A DNA stretch of 64,000 nucleotides from Lacticaseibacillus suilingensis (GTDB taxonomy: Bacteria; Bacillota; Bacilli; Lactobacillales; Lactobacillaceae): positions 1 through 64,000 of the forward strand of contig NZ_BOLV01000001.1 of the NCBI RefSeq assembly GCF_016861845.1, written 5' to 3'. The notes beneath the pieces were generated by a model. The model had not been told where the DNA came from, made no database searches, and saw only the letters and a program-made list of their open reading frames with translations. Positions 28,669 to 40,487 of this stretch are shown piece after piece. Positions within the stretch are counted from its first letter, which is position 1. Each line of letters begins with the position of its first letter. The position numbers were made by a program, and so were the translations under genes.

Positions 28669-29286
28669 ATGTTGGCCGTCTATTTTCGCGCCATGGTGAT
28701 TTCCTTGGCGTTGGTGAGTTCCATCGGGATGCAAAATATCTATGCGTTTAACAACGCCATGAGCAATACCTTGCGCCGGGCGCTACTGGTGGCTGGCTTC
28801 ATCTGGATTGCCGACACGCTGCTGACGTCGATTGCCTTTCTGGGCATGGGCGCCTTGATTGCCGCCAATCAGGTGATCAAAATCATTGTGATGGGCCTAG
28901 GCGGCTTGGTGGTGATTTGGATGGGCTATGGCATTGTGCGCGGCGCCAACGCCGCGTCTTTTGGCAACGACCATCAGGAACAATCACTGAAGCAATGGTT
29001 CACTGGGGCCTTTGTGGTGTCTTTTGCCAACCCGCAGGCCTTAATTGATACTAGCGTGACGTTAGGCGCTTTGCGGAGCCCTTTGACCATGACTGAGGCC
29101 TGGGTATTTCTTGGCGGCATTATCACCTCCACGGCACTGTGGTTTCTCGTGGTGACAACGGTGATTAACTTACTCCGCAATCGCCTGCCGCGGCGGGTGC
29201 TGATGTGGATCAACATCGCTTCTGGGATTGTCGTGATCTTTTATGGGGTGTGGCTGGTAGTGAACGCCGTGCTGGCCGTGATTTAA
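28669..29286 (+). CDS. LysE/ArgO-family amino acid exporter
   Basis: A 205-residue six-segment membrane protein of the LysE superfamily, exporting basic or other amino acids. Seen: SSIGMQNIYAFNNAMSNTLR near the N-terminus, the DTLLTSIAFLGMGAL segment and SFANPQALIDTSVTLGAL with the family Asn-Pro motif. AGGAGGCG precedes the ATG. It is followed after 10 bp by a deformylase-like gene. Confidence 0.87.
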   Translation: MLAVYFRAMVISLALVSSIGMQNIYAFNNAMSNTLRRALLVAGFIWIADTLLTSIAFLGMGALIAANQVIKIIVMGLGGLVVIWMGYGIVRGANAASFGNDHQEQSLKQWFTGAFVVSFANPQALIDTSVTLGALRSPLTMTEAWVFLGGIITSTALWFLVVTTVINLLRNRLPRRVLMWINIASGIVVIFYGVWLVVNAVLAVI

Positions 29287-29296
29287 GGAGACAAGC

Positions 29297-29707
29297 ATGA
29301 AACAACCAATTAATCGCGATCAACTCTTTTTGCAGCAGCCAAGCCAGCCGGCCACGCCGCTGGATGCACCGGTGATCCAGAATTTGCAGGACACCTTAGC
29401 CGCCAATGCCGACCGCTGTGTTGGCATGGCAGCGAACATGATTGGGGTGGCCAAGCGCATCATCATTGTGCAGCGCGGGCCGCTCGCTCAGATTATGGTC
29501 AATCCAGTGCTTAAGGCCAAGCAAGGCGCTTACCAAGCGCAAGAAGGCTGCCTGTCGCTATCCGGCGAACGACCAGCCACGCGTTATCAGCAAATTACCG
29601 TGGCGTATCAAGATGCAAACTTTAAGCCCCATATGGAAACCGTCAGTGGGTTTGTGGCCCAGATTATTCAGCACGAAATGGATCACCTTGAAGGCATCCT
29701 CATTTAA
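29297..29707 (+). CDS. Peptide deformylase-like protein lacking the motif-1 Gln
   Basis: A 136-residue deformylase homologue. Motif 2 (EGCLSLSG, metal Cys) and motif 3 (QHEMDHLEG, two metal His and the catalytic Glu) are intact. Motif 1, normally GxGxAAxQ, reads VGMAANMIG, so the oxyanion-stabilising Gln is Met. Genuine deformylases in this group are ~185 residues. Shorter, apparently inactive paralogues are known in streptococci and staphylococci, so reduced or altered activity is likely. AAGGAG precedes the ATG. Confidence 0.85.
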   Translation: MKQPINRDQLFLQQPSQPATPLDAPVIQNLQDTLAANADRCVGMAANMIGVAKRIIIVQRGPLAQIMVNPVLKAKQGAYQAQEGCLSLSGERPATRYQQITVAYQDANFKPHMETVSGFVAQIIQHEMDHLEGILI

Positions 29708-29713
29708 TTCAAC

Positions 29714-29762
29714 ACGCCAAAAGCCGCCGCTCAGCCCATCAGGTTGAACGGCGGCTTTTGGC
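29714..29762. terminator. Bidirectional terminator
   Basis: CGCCAAAAGCCGCCG / CGGCGGCTTTTGGCG stem between convergent genes. Confidence 0.9.
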
Positions 29763-29763
29763 G

Positions 29764-30447
29764 TTAATGGAACCAGCTCATGCCCAAGAAAAACAGCGGG
29801 GGAATCAGGAGCGCGGGCAGGAGATTGAGGGTTTTGATTTTGGCGAGGCCGAGAATGTTGACCCCGGACGCAAAAATCAGCACGCCGCCGACAATGGAAA
29901 TCTCAGTCAACAGCGGGGTAGAAATGGCGCCTTGGAGCAACTTGGCCAGCAGATACAAGCTCCCTTGCCAGCACAGCAGTACCGGGGCGGTCAGGATAAT
30001 CCCAATGTCGAAAGTCGAGGCGAGCACCATCGAGGTGATCAAATCCAGCGTGCCATTGGTAAACAGGAACGTGTAATCCTGGTGCAAGGCCGCTTCCATC
30101 GGGCCCACAATCGACAAGGTGCCGATGCAAAATAGCAAAATTGCTGTCGACAACCCCTGTCCCAGCTGACTGCCTCCTTTGCCGCGGGCCAGTAGGCGAT
30201 TGAAGCGGTCATCCAAATCCAGCAAACTACCGATTAAGGCGCCTAGCGCCATACTGGCGATGAAGAGTACCGGATATTGGCTATGGGGCATTTTTTGCAC
30301 CGAAGTATTGATGCCTAGCATCATCACCGCCAGCCCCATGGCCGTCATCAAGGCGTGATTAGCCTTATCGGGGATGCCTTTTTTGAAGACACTGCCCACG
30401 GTGCTACCAATCATAATCATCAGAACGTTGAAAAATGTGCCTAGCAT
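29764..30447 (-). CDS. DUF554-family membrane protein
   Basis: A 227-residue protein with about seven membrane segments, matching DUF554 (YdfK/YqgA type). Seen: the N-terminal GTFFNVLMIMIGSTVGSVFK, GALIGSLLDLDDRFNRL in the cytoplasmic loop and AILLFCIGTLSIVGPMEA. Function unknown in the family. Monocistronic. Confidence 0.85.
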   Translation of the reverse strand: MLGTFFNVLMIMIGSTVGSVFKKGIPDKANHALMTAMGLAVMMLGINTSVQKMPHSQYPVLFIASMALGALIGSLLDLDDRFNRLLARGKGGSQLGQGLSTAILLFCIGTLSIVGPMEAALHQDYTFLFTNGTLDLITSMVLASTFDIGIILTAPVLLCWQGSLYLLAKLLQGAISTPLLTEISIVGGVLIFASGVNILGLAKIKTLNLLPALLIPPLFFLGMSWFH

Positions 30448-30638
30448 ATAAAATCCTCCAGCTTGAATGGTCTTATTATACGCTAAGACATCATTGATTT
30501 ATGGTTGAATTACTAACTGCGGTGATGGCTAGCAAGCGGGGCGGGCTCATCACCTGCTGCTGAGGCCTTTCTTCCCGCCGGCTTCAATGCTACAGTGAAC
30601 ACACAGAGTTTTGCCAAATGGGCGAGAGGGGTAATAAG

Positions 30639-32441
30639 ATGACAGAACAAATCAAACGCAGTGAGGCGCCAGTGGCCATGACCTGGGATTTGACCGCATT
30701 ATTTGCCGATGAGGCGGCCTTCACCGCAGCGGTGACCGCAGCACAGGCCAAGACGAAGGCGTTGGCCAAGCAGGAGCAAACGTTTACCGCTGATGCTCAG
30801 CAGTTTGCCAAGACGCTGGCCAGCTATTACGAAGCCAGCGAGGCGCTGGATCGCATCGGCATGTACAGTATGCTGGCGGTGGCGCAAGACACCACCGATC
30901 CTCAGGCTCAGCAGCTGGAAGCAACCGCTGAGCAAGCCTCGACGGCCTTTGCGCAAGCCGTGGCCTGGTTGGAACCGGCGATTGTGGCCTTGCCGGAATC
31001 GCGGCTGACAGCGTTCGAGGCGGCTGAACCCACGTTGAAACAGTACCGCCATGCCTTGGCGGCGATTCGCACGCAGGTGGGCCATGTGCTGGCGCCAGGC
31101 GAAGAGCGGGTGCTGGCGGCACTGGGCACCACCATCGATGCGCCAGAGTCGATTCAATCCACGCTGGATGATGCCGATTTGACCTTTGGCACGATTGAAT
31201 ATGATGGCCAAACGCAGCCAATGACCAAGGGCCTGCGCCGCGTCATTGCCGAAAATGGCGCCCGGCCAGTGCGTAAGCAAGCGGCCGAACAGTTCGATAC
31301 CGCGTATTATGACCATCGTTTCACCTTTGCCCAGAGCTTGCAGGCCCATGTCCATGCCCAAAACACCCTGGCGCAGATTCGCCATTATTCGTCGGCCCGG
31401 GCGATGGATCTGAGTCAAAATCAGATCCCGGAAGCGGTGTATGACACGCTGCTCACCGAAACTCATGCGCACTTGGATCTGGCTCATCGCTACTATGCCC
31501 TGCGTAAACAAACGCTGGGCTTAGATGTGATGCATCCCTACGACCTATCGCTGCCGCTGACCGGTGGCAAGACGCCATTTGCCCCAACCTATGATGAAGC
31601 CACCGCCACAACTTTGGCGGCGCTGGCGCCACTGGGCAGCGATTACCAGGCACACCTGGAGGACGAATTTGCTCATCGCTGGGTCGATGTGCTGGAAACC
31701 AAAGGCAAGACCTCTGGCGGCTTTGAAGATGCGGCGTATGGCGTGCATCCGTATATTTTGCTCAACTGGGCCGATAACTATGATGCCATGAGTACCTTGG
31801 CTCATGAATCCGGTCACGCGATGCAAAGCGTTTACGCCAATGCCAATCAGCCATATTGGGATTCGCAGTACCCGATTTTTACTGCGGAAGTGGCCTCAAC
31901 CACGAATGAAAGTCTGCTTAATGCTTATCTGCTGAATACCACCCAAGACGATCGGGCCAAGCAGATTTATCTGTTAAGCGATGAAGTCGAGAACTTTTTA
32001 GGCACCTTCTACACCCAGGCGCGGTTTGCCGAGTTTGAGCTGTTCATGTATCAAACCGAAGCCAGCGGCCAGCCCTTAACGGCCGAAGCGTTAACGGCGA
32101 AGTGGGATGAGCTGGAAGCTGCTTACTACGGTCCCAGCGTCACGCCAACGCCTTGGCCAAAGGCGCAGTGGGCGCGGATTCCGCATTTCTTTTACAATTA
32201 CTACATGTATCAGTATGCTACGTCCAAAGCGATTGCGACGACCTTCGCCAAGCGCATCTTGACGGAAGGCGAACCGGCTGTGGCGGCGTATAAGGCCTTC
32301 TTGAAGGCCGGTAATTCCGACACCCCAGTCAACTTGCTCAAGCGGGCCGGGATTGATGTCACCAAGCCAGATTACCTCGATGCAGCGTTTGCGCATGTGA
32401 AAGGCCGCTTGGATCAACTGGCGAAACTGTTGAATGCTTAA
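30639..32441 (+). CDS. pepF: Oligoendopeptidase F
   Basis: A 600-residue zinc metallopeptidase of family M3B that cleaves medium-length peptides in the cytoplasm. Seen: catalytic HESGH in STLAHESGHAMQSVY (~residue 385), the downstream metal-ligand helix FTAEVASTTNESLL, and the C-terminal IPHFFYNYYMYQYATSKAIA substrate-tyrosine motif. ATG 30639 follows GAGAGGGG. An imperfect hairpin with GGTGATG/CATCACC arms lies about 90 bp upstream. Confidence 0.93.
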   Translation: MTEQIKRSEAPVAMTWDLTALFADEAAFTAAVTAAQAKTKALAKQEQTFTADAQQFAKTLASYYEASEALDRIGMYSMLAVAQDTTDPQAQQLEATAEQASTAFAQAVAWLEPAIVALPESRLTAFEAAEPTLKQYRHALAAIRTQVGHVLAPGEERVLAALGTTIDAPESIQSTLDDADLTFGTIEYDGQTQPMTKGLRRVIAENGARPVRKQAAEQFDTAYYDHRFTFAQSLQAHVHAQNTLAQIRHYSSARAMDLSQNQIPEAVYDTLLTETHAHLDLAHRYYALRKQTLGLDVMHPYDLSLPLTGGKTPFAPTYDEATATTLAALAPLGSDYQAHLEDEFAHRWVDVLETKGKTSGGFEDAAYGVHPYILLNWADNYDAMSTLAHESGHAMQSVYANANQPYWDSQYPIFTAEVASTTNESLLNAYLLNTTQDDRAKQIYLLSDEVENFLGTFYTQARFAEFELFMYQTEASGQPLTAEALTAKWDELEAAYYGPSVTPTPWPKAQWARIPHFFYNYYMYQYATSKAIATTFAKRILTEGEPAVAAYKAFLKAGNSDTPVNLLKRAGIDVTKPDYLDAAFAHVKGRLDQLAKLLNA

Positions 32442-32466
32442 CCGGTCAAACTGAAAAGCAAAATGA

Positions 32467-32504
32467 GCGCCATCAGTCAGCATCATTGTCTGGTGGCGTT
32501 TTTT
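32467..32504 (+). terminator. Terminator after pepF
   Basis: CGCCATCAG / CTGGTGGCG stem then six T. Confidence 0.8.
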
Positions 32505-32679
32505 GCTGGCCAAAAATCAATTAATATCAGATATTCGTTATAAAAATAATTAACCTAAGCTACTGTTTTTGCTTGCACAAGGCAGAGTCAGTTTGCTACG
32601 CTTAAATTATTCCATGGAACCGTTTTCTTCGACTGACTTTGGCGCGCAAGGTCAGTTCATCTCAGCAAGGGGGCGCCGC

Positions 32680-33513
32680 ATGAAAATCCACAAAGTCCTG
32701 AACAACAATGTGGCCATTGTCCGCACCGGGAATGGCCAAGACCAAATTGTCTCTGGCCGCGGCTTGGCGTTCGGCAAGCGCCCCGGCGATGAGCTCGATG
32801 TGGCCGCGATTGCGCAGACCTTCACCTTACAAACCAAAAGTACGGTGGCGTACGCGCAATTGTTGGCTGAAATTCCGTATGTCTATTTGCAACTGACAGG
32901 TCAGATTTTGACCCAAGCCAAACAAGCGGGCTTGAGTCTTCATTCTGGCGTCGCGCTGACCTTGGCCGATCACTTGGCCACCGCGGTGCAACGCACACAA
33001 GCGGGGGACGTGTTGCCGAATGTGATGTTTTGGGACACCCAGCGCTTTTATCCGCGGGAGTTCGCCGTCGCAGAAGGCGCCTTGGCATTGGTGCAAGCCA
33101 AGCTGAATGTGAGTCTGCCTGCCGATGAGGCTGGATTTATCGCTTTTCATTTGGTGAACGCCGCCACTGACAGTACCGGCTCTGATGCGGCAGTGGTGAC
33201 GCGGCTGATGCAAGAAATTTTGAGCATTGTCCGCCACCATTTTCACTTCGAACCGGATCCAACCACGCCGGATTACGGCCGGTTCATTACCCATCTCAAA
33301 TTCTTCGCCCAGCGGCTGTATCGCAACGAAGCGATGGCCACCGTCGATGAGGAATTGCTGGCGCTCATCAACCAGCGGTACCAAACGCCGGCGAGCTGTG
33401 CCCAGAAAATCAGTCACTTTTTAAATGTGCGTTATGGCTTTACGGTGACGCCAGCTGAGTGCGGGTATTTAACCTTGCATATCGAACGGCTGGTGTACCG
33501 CAAAGCGCAGTAG
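32680..33513 (+). CDS. BglG/LicT-family antiterminator
   Basis: A 277-residue RNA-binding regulator: CAT domain (residues 1-55; MKIHKVLNNNVAIVRTGNGQ), PRD1 (~65-170) and PRD2 (~175-277) with His in IAFHLVN and LTLHIERL. It binds a RAT hairpin in target mRNA when the cognate sugar is present. ATG 32680 follows AAGGGGG. It lies 87 bp upstream of the beta-glucoside PTS gene, and a RAT-like sequence lies between them. Confidence 0.92.
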   Translation: MKIHKVLNNNVAIVRTGNGQDQIVSGRGLAFGKRPGDELDVAAIAQTFTLQTKSTVAYAQLLAEIPYVYLQLTGQILTQAKQAGLSLHSGVALTLADHLATAVQRTQAGDVLPNVMFWDTQRFYPREFAVAEGALALVQAKLNVSLPADEAGFIAFHLVNAATDSTGSDAAVVTRLMQEILSIVRHHFHFEPDPTTPDYGRFITHLKFFAQRLYRNEAMATVDEELLALINQRYQTPASCAQKISHFLNVRYGFTVTPAECGYLTLHIERLVYRKAQ

Positions 33514-33539
33514 GCTGCCTCGCAGCCAGTCAGATCGTT

Positions 33540-33566
33540 GGATGGTGACATTAAGTTGGCCAAACC
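33540..33566 (+). promoter_or_regulatory. RAT-like antiterminator binding site
   Basis: A 27-nt segment starting GGATGGTGAC and ending TTGGCCAAACC resembles the bgl/sac RAT pattern (GGATTGTTACTG...GGCAAAACC). Its last two C overlap the left arm of the hairpin that follows. Confidence 0.55.
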
Positions 33567-33593
33567 TTCGGAAAGAAAACTTCTTTCAGGAGG
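33565..33593 (+). promoter_or_regulatory. Hairpin occluding the PTS ribosome site
   Basis: CCT (33565-33567) plus GAAAGAA (33571-33577) pair with TTCTTTC (33581-33587) plus AGG (33588-33590), burying part of the AGGAGG ribosome site (33588-33593). There is no T run, so this is not an ordinary terminator. Confidence 0.5.
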
Positions 33594-33600
33594 AACTATC

Positions 33601-36940
<3,340 letters not shown>

Positions 36941-36955
36941 GCCGATAATGTTAGG

Positions 36956-36996
36956 CACCAGCGTGATCGCCAATTTGGCGGTGGCGCTGGTTTTTG
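36956..36996 (+). terminator. Terminator of bgl operon
   Basis: ACCAGCG / CGCTGGT outer stem with inner CGCC/GGCG, then TTTTTG. Confidence 0.82.
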
Positions 36997-37068
36997 TTTT
37001 GCTCCTCAAAAATTACCTGTATACTTTAAGGCTGGTTCAAACGTCTTATTAAGGGAAGGAGGGGTGAG

Positions 37069-37521
37069 ATGGTAAAGTCAGACTTTGATGCTCACTTGCT
37101 GACATTAGGCCAGCAAGTGGTGCAGCGCCTGCAAGCGCGGGGCATTCAACGGGCCGATGCCGAGGATGCCGTGGCCACGGCTTATGAAAAAATCATTATC
37201 CTGCTGCCCAACTTGTCAGTGCGCAATTTTGATGGCTGGTTTTACCGGATTGCCCTGAACGCCTGCCTCGATGAACTGCGCAAACACCGCCGCGAAACCT
37301 TGACGCAGCAGCTGCCGGAAGCCAGTACGCTGACGCCGCAAAGCTTTGCGACATTAATTGCGCCGCTCCCGGCCAACCAGCAGGAGCTCGTGGCGCGGAA
37401 GTATTACTACGGCTTTTCATATGAAGAAATCGGGGCGCTGCTGGCCATCAAACCGGCCAGTGTCAAAACGATGTTAGCCCGCGCACGGAAGCAGTTGCGC
37501 GGTCAATGGGAGGAAACATAA
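37069..37521 (+). CDS. ECF-type sigma-70 family factor
   Basis: A 150-residue sigma factor with region 2 (residues ~10-72; EDAVATAYEKII, FDGWFYRIALNACLDELRKHRR) and region 4 (~95-145; LPANQQELVARKYYYGFSYEEIGALL). It should direct RNA polymerase to stress genes when its antagonist is inactivated. The ATG follows GGAGGGGTGAG. It is one base from the next gene, whose membrane protein is its likely anti-sigma partner. Confidence 0.9.
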   Translation: MVKSDFDAHLLTLGQQVVQRLQARGIQRADAEDAVATAYEKIIILLPNLSVRNFDGWFYRIALNACLDELRKHRRETLTQQLPEASTLTPQSFATLIAPLPANQQELVARKYYYGFSYEEIGALLAIKPASVKTMLARARKQLRGQWEET

Positions 37522-37522
37522 G

Positions 37523-38425
37523 ATGTTAGATCAAGCCTTACGCAAAGCCAAATGGCGCCAGCGCCTGATGATGGTGCTGATTGCCGTGGTTGTCTTAATC
37601 ATTGGAGGACCGCTCGCCTATAGTGGACTCAACCAATTATGTGGGCGTCAAACCGATGCCTTGTACACCGCGCTCACGAATTATCATTTGGTGGCGGAGC
37701 CGAATGTGACGGTGGCCAGTGAAATGCTTGCTAATAATTCCAGCTTTGGCGGGAATGTTGTCACCAAGGAATATAAGGAAATTGATGGTTATGTGGTGCC
37801 TTGGGGAACATACACGTCGCATTACAGTTTCCACGACTGGGAAATGGACGAGAGTTTTACCCAGACGGTTTCCAATCGCCTTGATGAAAACACAGATCGC
37901 CAGCAGTTTCAAAACACGACCCTGCAGAAAGTGGCTCGCTTTTACACGCACACCCATGACCTACCGAATGAAGCTCGAAGCTTGAGTCGGCTACCCAACC
38001 ATGTGGGCGAAATTGCAGTGACTTTTTCCCGCGCCGTGACGTATGCGGAACTGAAGCAATGGGTGCCAAAAAATGTCAATTTGACCTGGGGGTATGTCTT
38101 TAACGACACCAAGCGTGTGGCCCTGGAAGGCGATAATAGTGGCTTAGTCGAAAACCCGATTGGGATGGATCTCAGTTATGATCAAGGTCCCAGTCGTCAG
38201 CTTAAGGATTGGCAAACGGCTTTGCGTGGGTACTGGGGAAACCAGACACGGAGCGCTGGGATGAAGCTGGCCCTCAAGGCTTCCGCCAAAACTTTGCAGT
38301 TTCGTGGGGTGATTCTCACTGGCACGACCGAGCAGTTGGTGAAGGTGGCGGGCGCCGCTAACGTGGCCGGCACCAGCGTTGGCGTCACCGTCGCTCGGGT
38401 GCCGTATATTAAGCCAGTTAAATAA
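37523..38425 (+). CDS. Membrane anti-sigma factor (Sigma_reg type)
   Basis: A 300-residue protein with a short cytoplasmic N-terminus (~14 residues), one membrane segment (RLMMVLIAVVVLIIGGPLAY) and a ~260-residue extracellular domain that resembles Sigma_reg_N/Sigma_reg_C proteins linked to ECF factors. Start one base after the sigma stop. It presumably holds the sigma factor at the membrane until an envelope signal is sensed; the short N-terminus is small for a classical anti-sigma domain. Confidence 0.75.
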   Translation: MLDQALRKAKWRQRLMMVLIAVVVLIIGGPLAYSGLNQLCGRQTDALYTALTNYHLVAEPNVTVASEMLANNSSFGGNVVTKEYKEIDGYVVPWGTYTSHYSFHDWEMDESFTQTVSNRLDENTDRQQFQNTTLQKVARFYTHTHDLPNEARSLSRLPNHVGEIAVTFSRAVTYAELKQWVPKNVNLTWGYVFNDTKRVALEGDNSGLVENPIGMDLSYDQGPSRQLKDWQTALRGYWGNQTRSAGMKLALKASAKTLQFRGVILTGTTEQLVKVAGAANVAGTSVGVTVARVPYIKPVK

Positions 38426-38435
38426 GTGCGCACAG

Positions 38436-38485
38436 AAAAATAGTCCAGACCCAGCGTAAGCTGATGCGCCGAGTCTGGGCTATTT
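38436..38485. terminator. Bidirectional terminator
   Basis: AAATAGTCCAGAC / GTCTGGGCTATTT with an inner GCG/CGC stem, between convergent genes. Confidence 0.8.
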
Positions 38486-38492
38486 GAATGCT

Positions 38493-38762
38493 TTAGTTGG
38501 TCGTCAGTTGGTACAGCGTGAAGGTGTTTTTCCGGCGAATGATCACGCAAAGCTCACCCTTGGGATTGCTAAAGCTGTAAGTACCGCCTGAGCGATCAGC
38601 GTATTTGACTGTCTTGTGGCGCGTCGGGCCGACGACAATGGTGTAGCCTTCAGATGTCGGCGGCGTCGCTGGCTGCGTGAGCCTGGCCCCCGCAAAACCC
38701 AAGCCGCCTCCGATGAGTAGCACGATGACAAAAGCAAGCACCCAACGCGATGTCTTTTTCAT
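38493..38762 (-). CDS. Small membrane-anchored protein
   Basis: An 89-residue protein with one N-terminal membrane segment (WVLAFVIVLLIGGGLGF) and a short extracellular part with Gly/Thr/Tyr-rich strands (GYTIVVGPTRHKTVKYADR). GGGAGG lies eight bases before ATG 38762; the frame stays open upstream but has no better start. No family is recognised. A near-perfect cre site lies upstream. Confidence 0.72.
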   Translation of the reverse strand: MKKTSRWVLAFVIVLLIGGGLGFAGARLTQPATPPTSEGYTIVVGPTRHKTVKYADRSGGTYSFSNPKGELCVIIRRKNTFTLYQLTTN

Positions 38763-38799
38763 TCTAGTTTCCTCCCATTCTCCTGGTGGTAGTGGGGAA

Positions 38800-38827
38800 A
38801 TTATATCACAATTAGAAAACGCTTTCA
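38800..38827 (-). promoter_or_regulatory. cre site and -10 box of the 89-aa gene
   Basis: AGAAAACGCTTTCA (38814-38827) matches the CcpA consensus at 13 of 14 positions. TATAAT on the minus strand lies at 38800-38805. The cre covers the -35 region, so repression is expected. Confidence 0.65.
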
Positions 38828-38885
38828 TCATAGCGAACCGGTTCAGGCGGGGGCCAAACGTGAAGTCACGTACTTCAAGTAAGTG

Positions 38886-38914
38886 TTGACAGCCGCCCTT
38901 GAAGTCGGTATTAT
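38886..38914 (+). promoter_or_regulatory. Promoter of zinc cluster
   Basis: Perfect TTGACA (38886-38891) and TATTAT (38909-38914) with 17-bp spacing. Confidence 0.8.
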
Positions 38915-38925
38915 CGATAGATGTT

Positions 38926-38944
38926 AATCGTATTGGTTACGATT
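38926..38944 (+). promoter_or_regulatory. Zur-like operator
   Basis: AATCGTA-TTGGT-TACGATT, a 7-5-7 palindrome just downstream of the -10 box, resembling the Firmicute Zur box (TCGTAATnATTACGA). The genes behind it are zinc-starvation types, which supports the call. Confidence 0.7.
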
Positions 38945-38974
38945 TTCATTTAATCAGCAGGGGGAAGACTGTTT

Positions 38975-39847
38975 ATGAAACGCCATTTTTGGCTCTTGGG
39001 CCTGATCATGCTTTTGGGCTTGACCGCCTGTTCACCCAAACCTAGCGCGCACAAGCAGCTGACCGTGGTCGCTAGCGTGAATTTTTACGGCGAAGTTGCC
39101 AAGGCCGTGGCCGGCAATTACGGCCACGTGACGGCGATTATCGACGACCCGGCGGTGGACCCGCATGACTATGAGCCCACCACCGAAGCCGCGAAAACCG
39201 TGGCGAATGCGAATGTGGTGGTGGTTAACGGCGCCGGTTATGATAGCTGGATGAGTCGGCTCACCGCGGCGGATAATGATCTGGTCAAAACCATTTCGGC
39301 GGCCAAAGTGGTCGGGGTGAAGGCCGGTGAAAACGAGCACATCTGGTATAAACTCAAGATGATGGTCAAAATGGCCAACGCCTTGGCGAAAACCTATGGT
39401 GAAGTCGATCCGGCGCATCAAGCTGCGTACCGCAAAAACGCTCAGCGCTACATCAAATCGCTGCAGCCCATGTTTGACCTCGAAGCCAAACTGAAGGCCA
39501 GCGCCAAAAACCAAACCGTCGCGGTGTCGGAACCGGTTTTTGATAATACCCTCACGGCGCTGGGCTATCACATCATGAACGGGCATTTTGCGCGCGCGAT
39601 TGAGGACAGTAGTGACCCCAGTCCCCAGGATGTACGCAAACTTGAGCGCGCCCTTGAGGCTAAGCAAGTCGCTTTTTTCGTGCAAAATACGCAAGTCGAG
39701 AGCAAAATCGTGACCAATATGGTGGCGAAAGCCAAGGCCGCTGGGGTGCCGATTGTCAAAGTCACCGAAACCATGCCTAAAGGCCAAACGTACCGTAGTT
39801 GGATGATGGCTCAATACAAACAAATTCAAAAAATTCAGGCGCGTTAG
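38975..39847 (+). CDS. Zinc ABC transporter substrate-binding lipoprotein
   Basis: A 290-residue cluster A-I metal-binding lipoprotein (ZnuA/AdcA type). Signal peptide with lipobox LTAC (Cys ~19). Metal-ligand candidates: His in DPHDYEPT, His in ENEHIWYK, His in [11 protein letters not shown] and the C-terminal acidic region. It captures zinc outside the membrane for an ABC importer; no ATPase or permease gene is adjacent. A Zur-like box and strong promoter lie upstream; the cysteine-free S14 gene follows after 34 bp. Confidence 0.9.
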   Translation: MKRHFWLLGLIMLLGLTACSPKPSAHKQLTVVASVNFYGEVAKAVAGNYGHVTAIIDDPAVDPHDYEPTTEAAKTVANANVVVVNGAGYDSWMSRLTAADNDLVKTISAAKVVGVKAGENEHIWYKLKMMVKMANALAKTYGEVDPAHQAAYRKNAQRYIKSLQPMFDLEAKLKASAKNQTVAVSEPVFDNTLTALGYHIMNGHFARAIEDSSDPSPQDVRKLERALEAKQVAFFVQNTQVESKIVTNMVAKAKAAGVPIVKVTETMPKGQTYRSWMMAQYKQIQKIQAR

Positions 39848-39881
39848 GCGTCGAACAAACATGACTGAGGAGGTCAACTTT

Positions 39882-40151
39882 ATGGCAAAAAAAGCAAAAA
39901 TTGAAAAGGCGAAGCGGCAGGCCCAATTGGTTGCCAAGTATGCTGTTCGCCGCAAGGAACTCAAGGCACAAGGCGATTATGCCGGCTTGGCTAAGTTGCC
40001 TCGCAACTCTAGCGCTGTGCGCCTGCACCATCGTGATGAACTGGACGGCCGTCCGCATGCCTACATGCGCAAGTTCGGCCTGTCTCGCTTGAACTTCCGG
40101 CAGCTTGCGCACAAAGGTCAGATTCCTGGCGTGCGTAAGGCGAGCTGGTAG
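39882..40151 (+). CDS. rpsN: Ribosomal protein S14, zinc-independent (C-minus) form
   Basis: An 89-residue S14 without any cysteine, so it lacks the zinc ribbon of the 61-residue form. Seen: [13 protein letters not shown] start and [20 protein letters not shown] with PGVRKASW end. Such paralogues replace the zinc form under zinc limitation and are usually Zur-controlled. ATG 39882 follows GGAGG. Its place behind a zinc-binding lipoprotein gene fits that role. Confidence 0.95.
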   Translation: MAKKAKIEKAKRQAQLVAKYAVRRKELKAQGDYAGLAKLPRNSSAVRLHHRDELDGRPHAYMRKFGLSRLNFRQLAHKGQIPGVRKASW

Positions 40152-40164
40152 AAAGGAGCCGCTC

Positions 40165-40275
40165 ATGGCTAAAACTGATGCCGCCACCGCGCGGCGCCAA
40201 ATGCAAAGTCCCAATATCAAGACCCGCAAGCGCGCCTTGCGGACCATCAAAACCCTGAAGAAACAGGGCAAATAA
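40165..40275 (+). CDS. 36-aa basic protein, putative metal homeostasis protein
   Basis: A very short gene: ATG 40165 after AAGGAG, 13 bp behind rpsN, encoding 36 residues starting MAKTDAATARRQMQSPNIK and ending TIKTLKKQGK. It is strongly basic and predicted helical. Similar tiny proteins are annotated next to zinc-uptake or C-minus ribosomal genes in lactic acid bacteria as putative metal homeostasis proteins; this match is from memory. A strong terminator follows, so the three genes form one unit. Confidence 0.7.
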   Translation: MAKTDAATARRQMQSPNIKTRKRALRTIKTLKKQGK

Positions 40276-40284
40276 GCAGTTTGA

Positions 40285-40321
40285 CCAGCCAGTCTCGCCT
40301 GCGCGCGAGGCTGGCTTTTTT
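40285..40321 (+). terminator. Terminator of zinc cluster
   Basis: AGCCAG-T-CTCGC / GCGAG-G-CTGGCT stem followed by six T. Confidence 0.88.
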
Positions 40322-40406
40322 GGCCCGAAATTACCGATATTGTACACACAAAATTAAATCGATAACAATTTATCAGCCGCATAATGCCGGTTTAGCGGCA
40401 TTGCTA

Positions 40407-40415
40407 TGCTATACT
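40407..40415 (+). promoter_or_regulatory. Extended -10 promoter of aquaporin gene
   Basis: TGCTATACT, an extended -10 box (TGnTATACT), 73 bp before the ATG with no clear -35. Confidence 0.5.
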
Positions 40416-40487
40416 AGATTGGCGCAATCATCTACTTGCTCGTCTGTGTGAGGCGAAAATCAGCAAGTGCATAACGGAGGAAAAGAC

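Noticed and set aside
30699-31511. 270-codon minus-strand frame inside pepF
   Set aside because: Antisense shadow of a GC-rich gene; the translation is Arg/Gln-rich without motifs, while pepF has an intact HESGH site.
39032-39964. 310-codon minus-strand frame across the Zn lipoprotein and rpsN genes
   Set aside because: It overlaps two well-supported genes and gives a low-complexity Arg/His/Phe-rich product.
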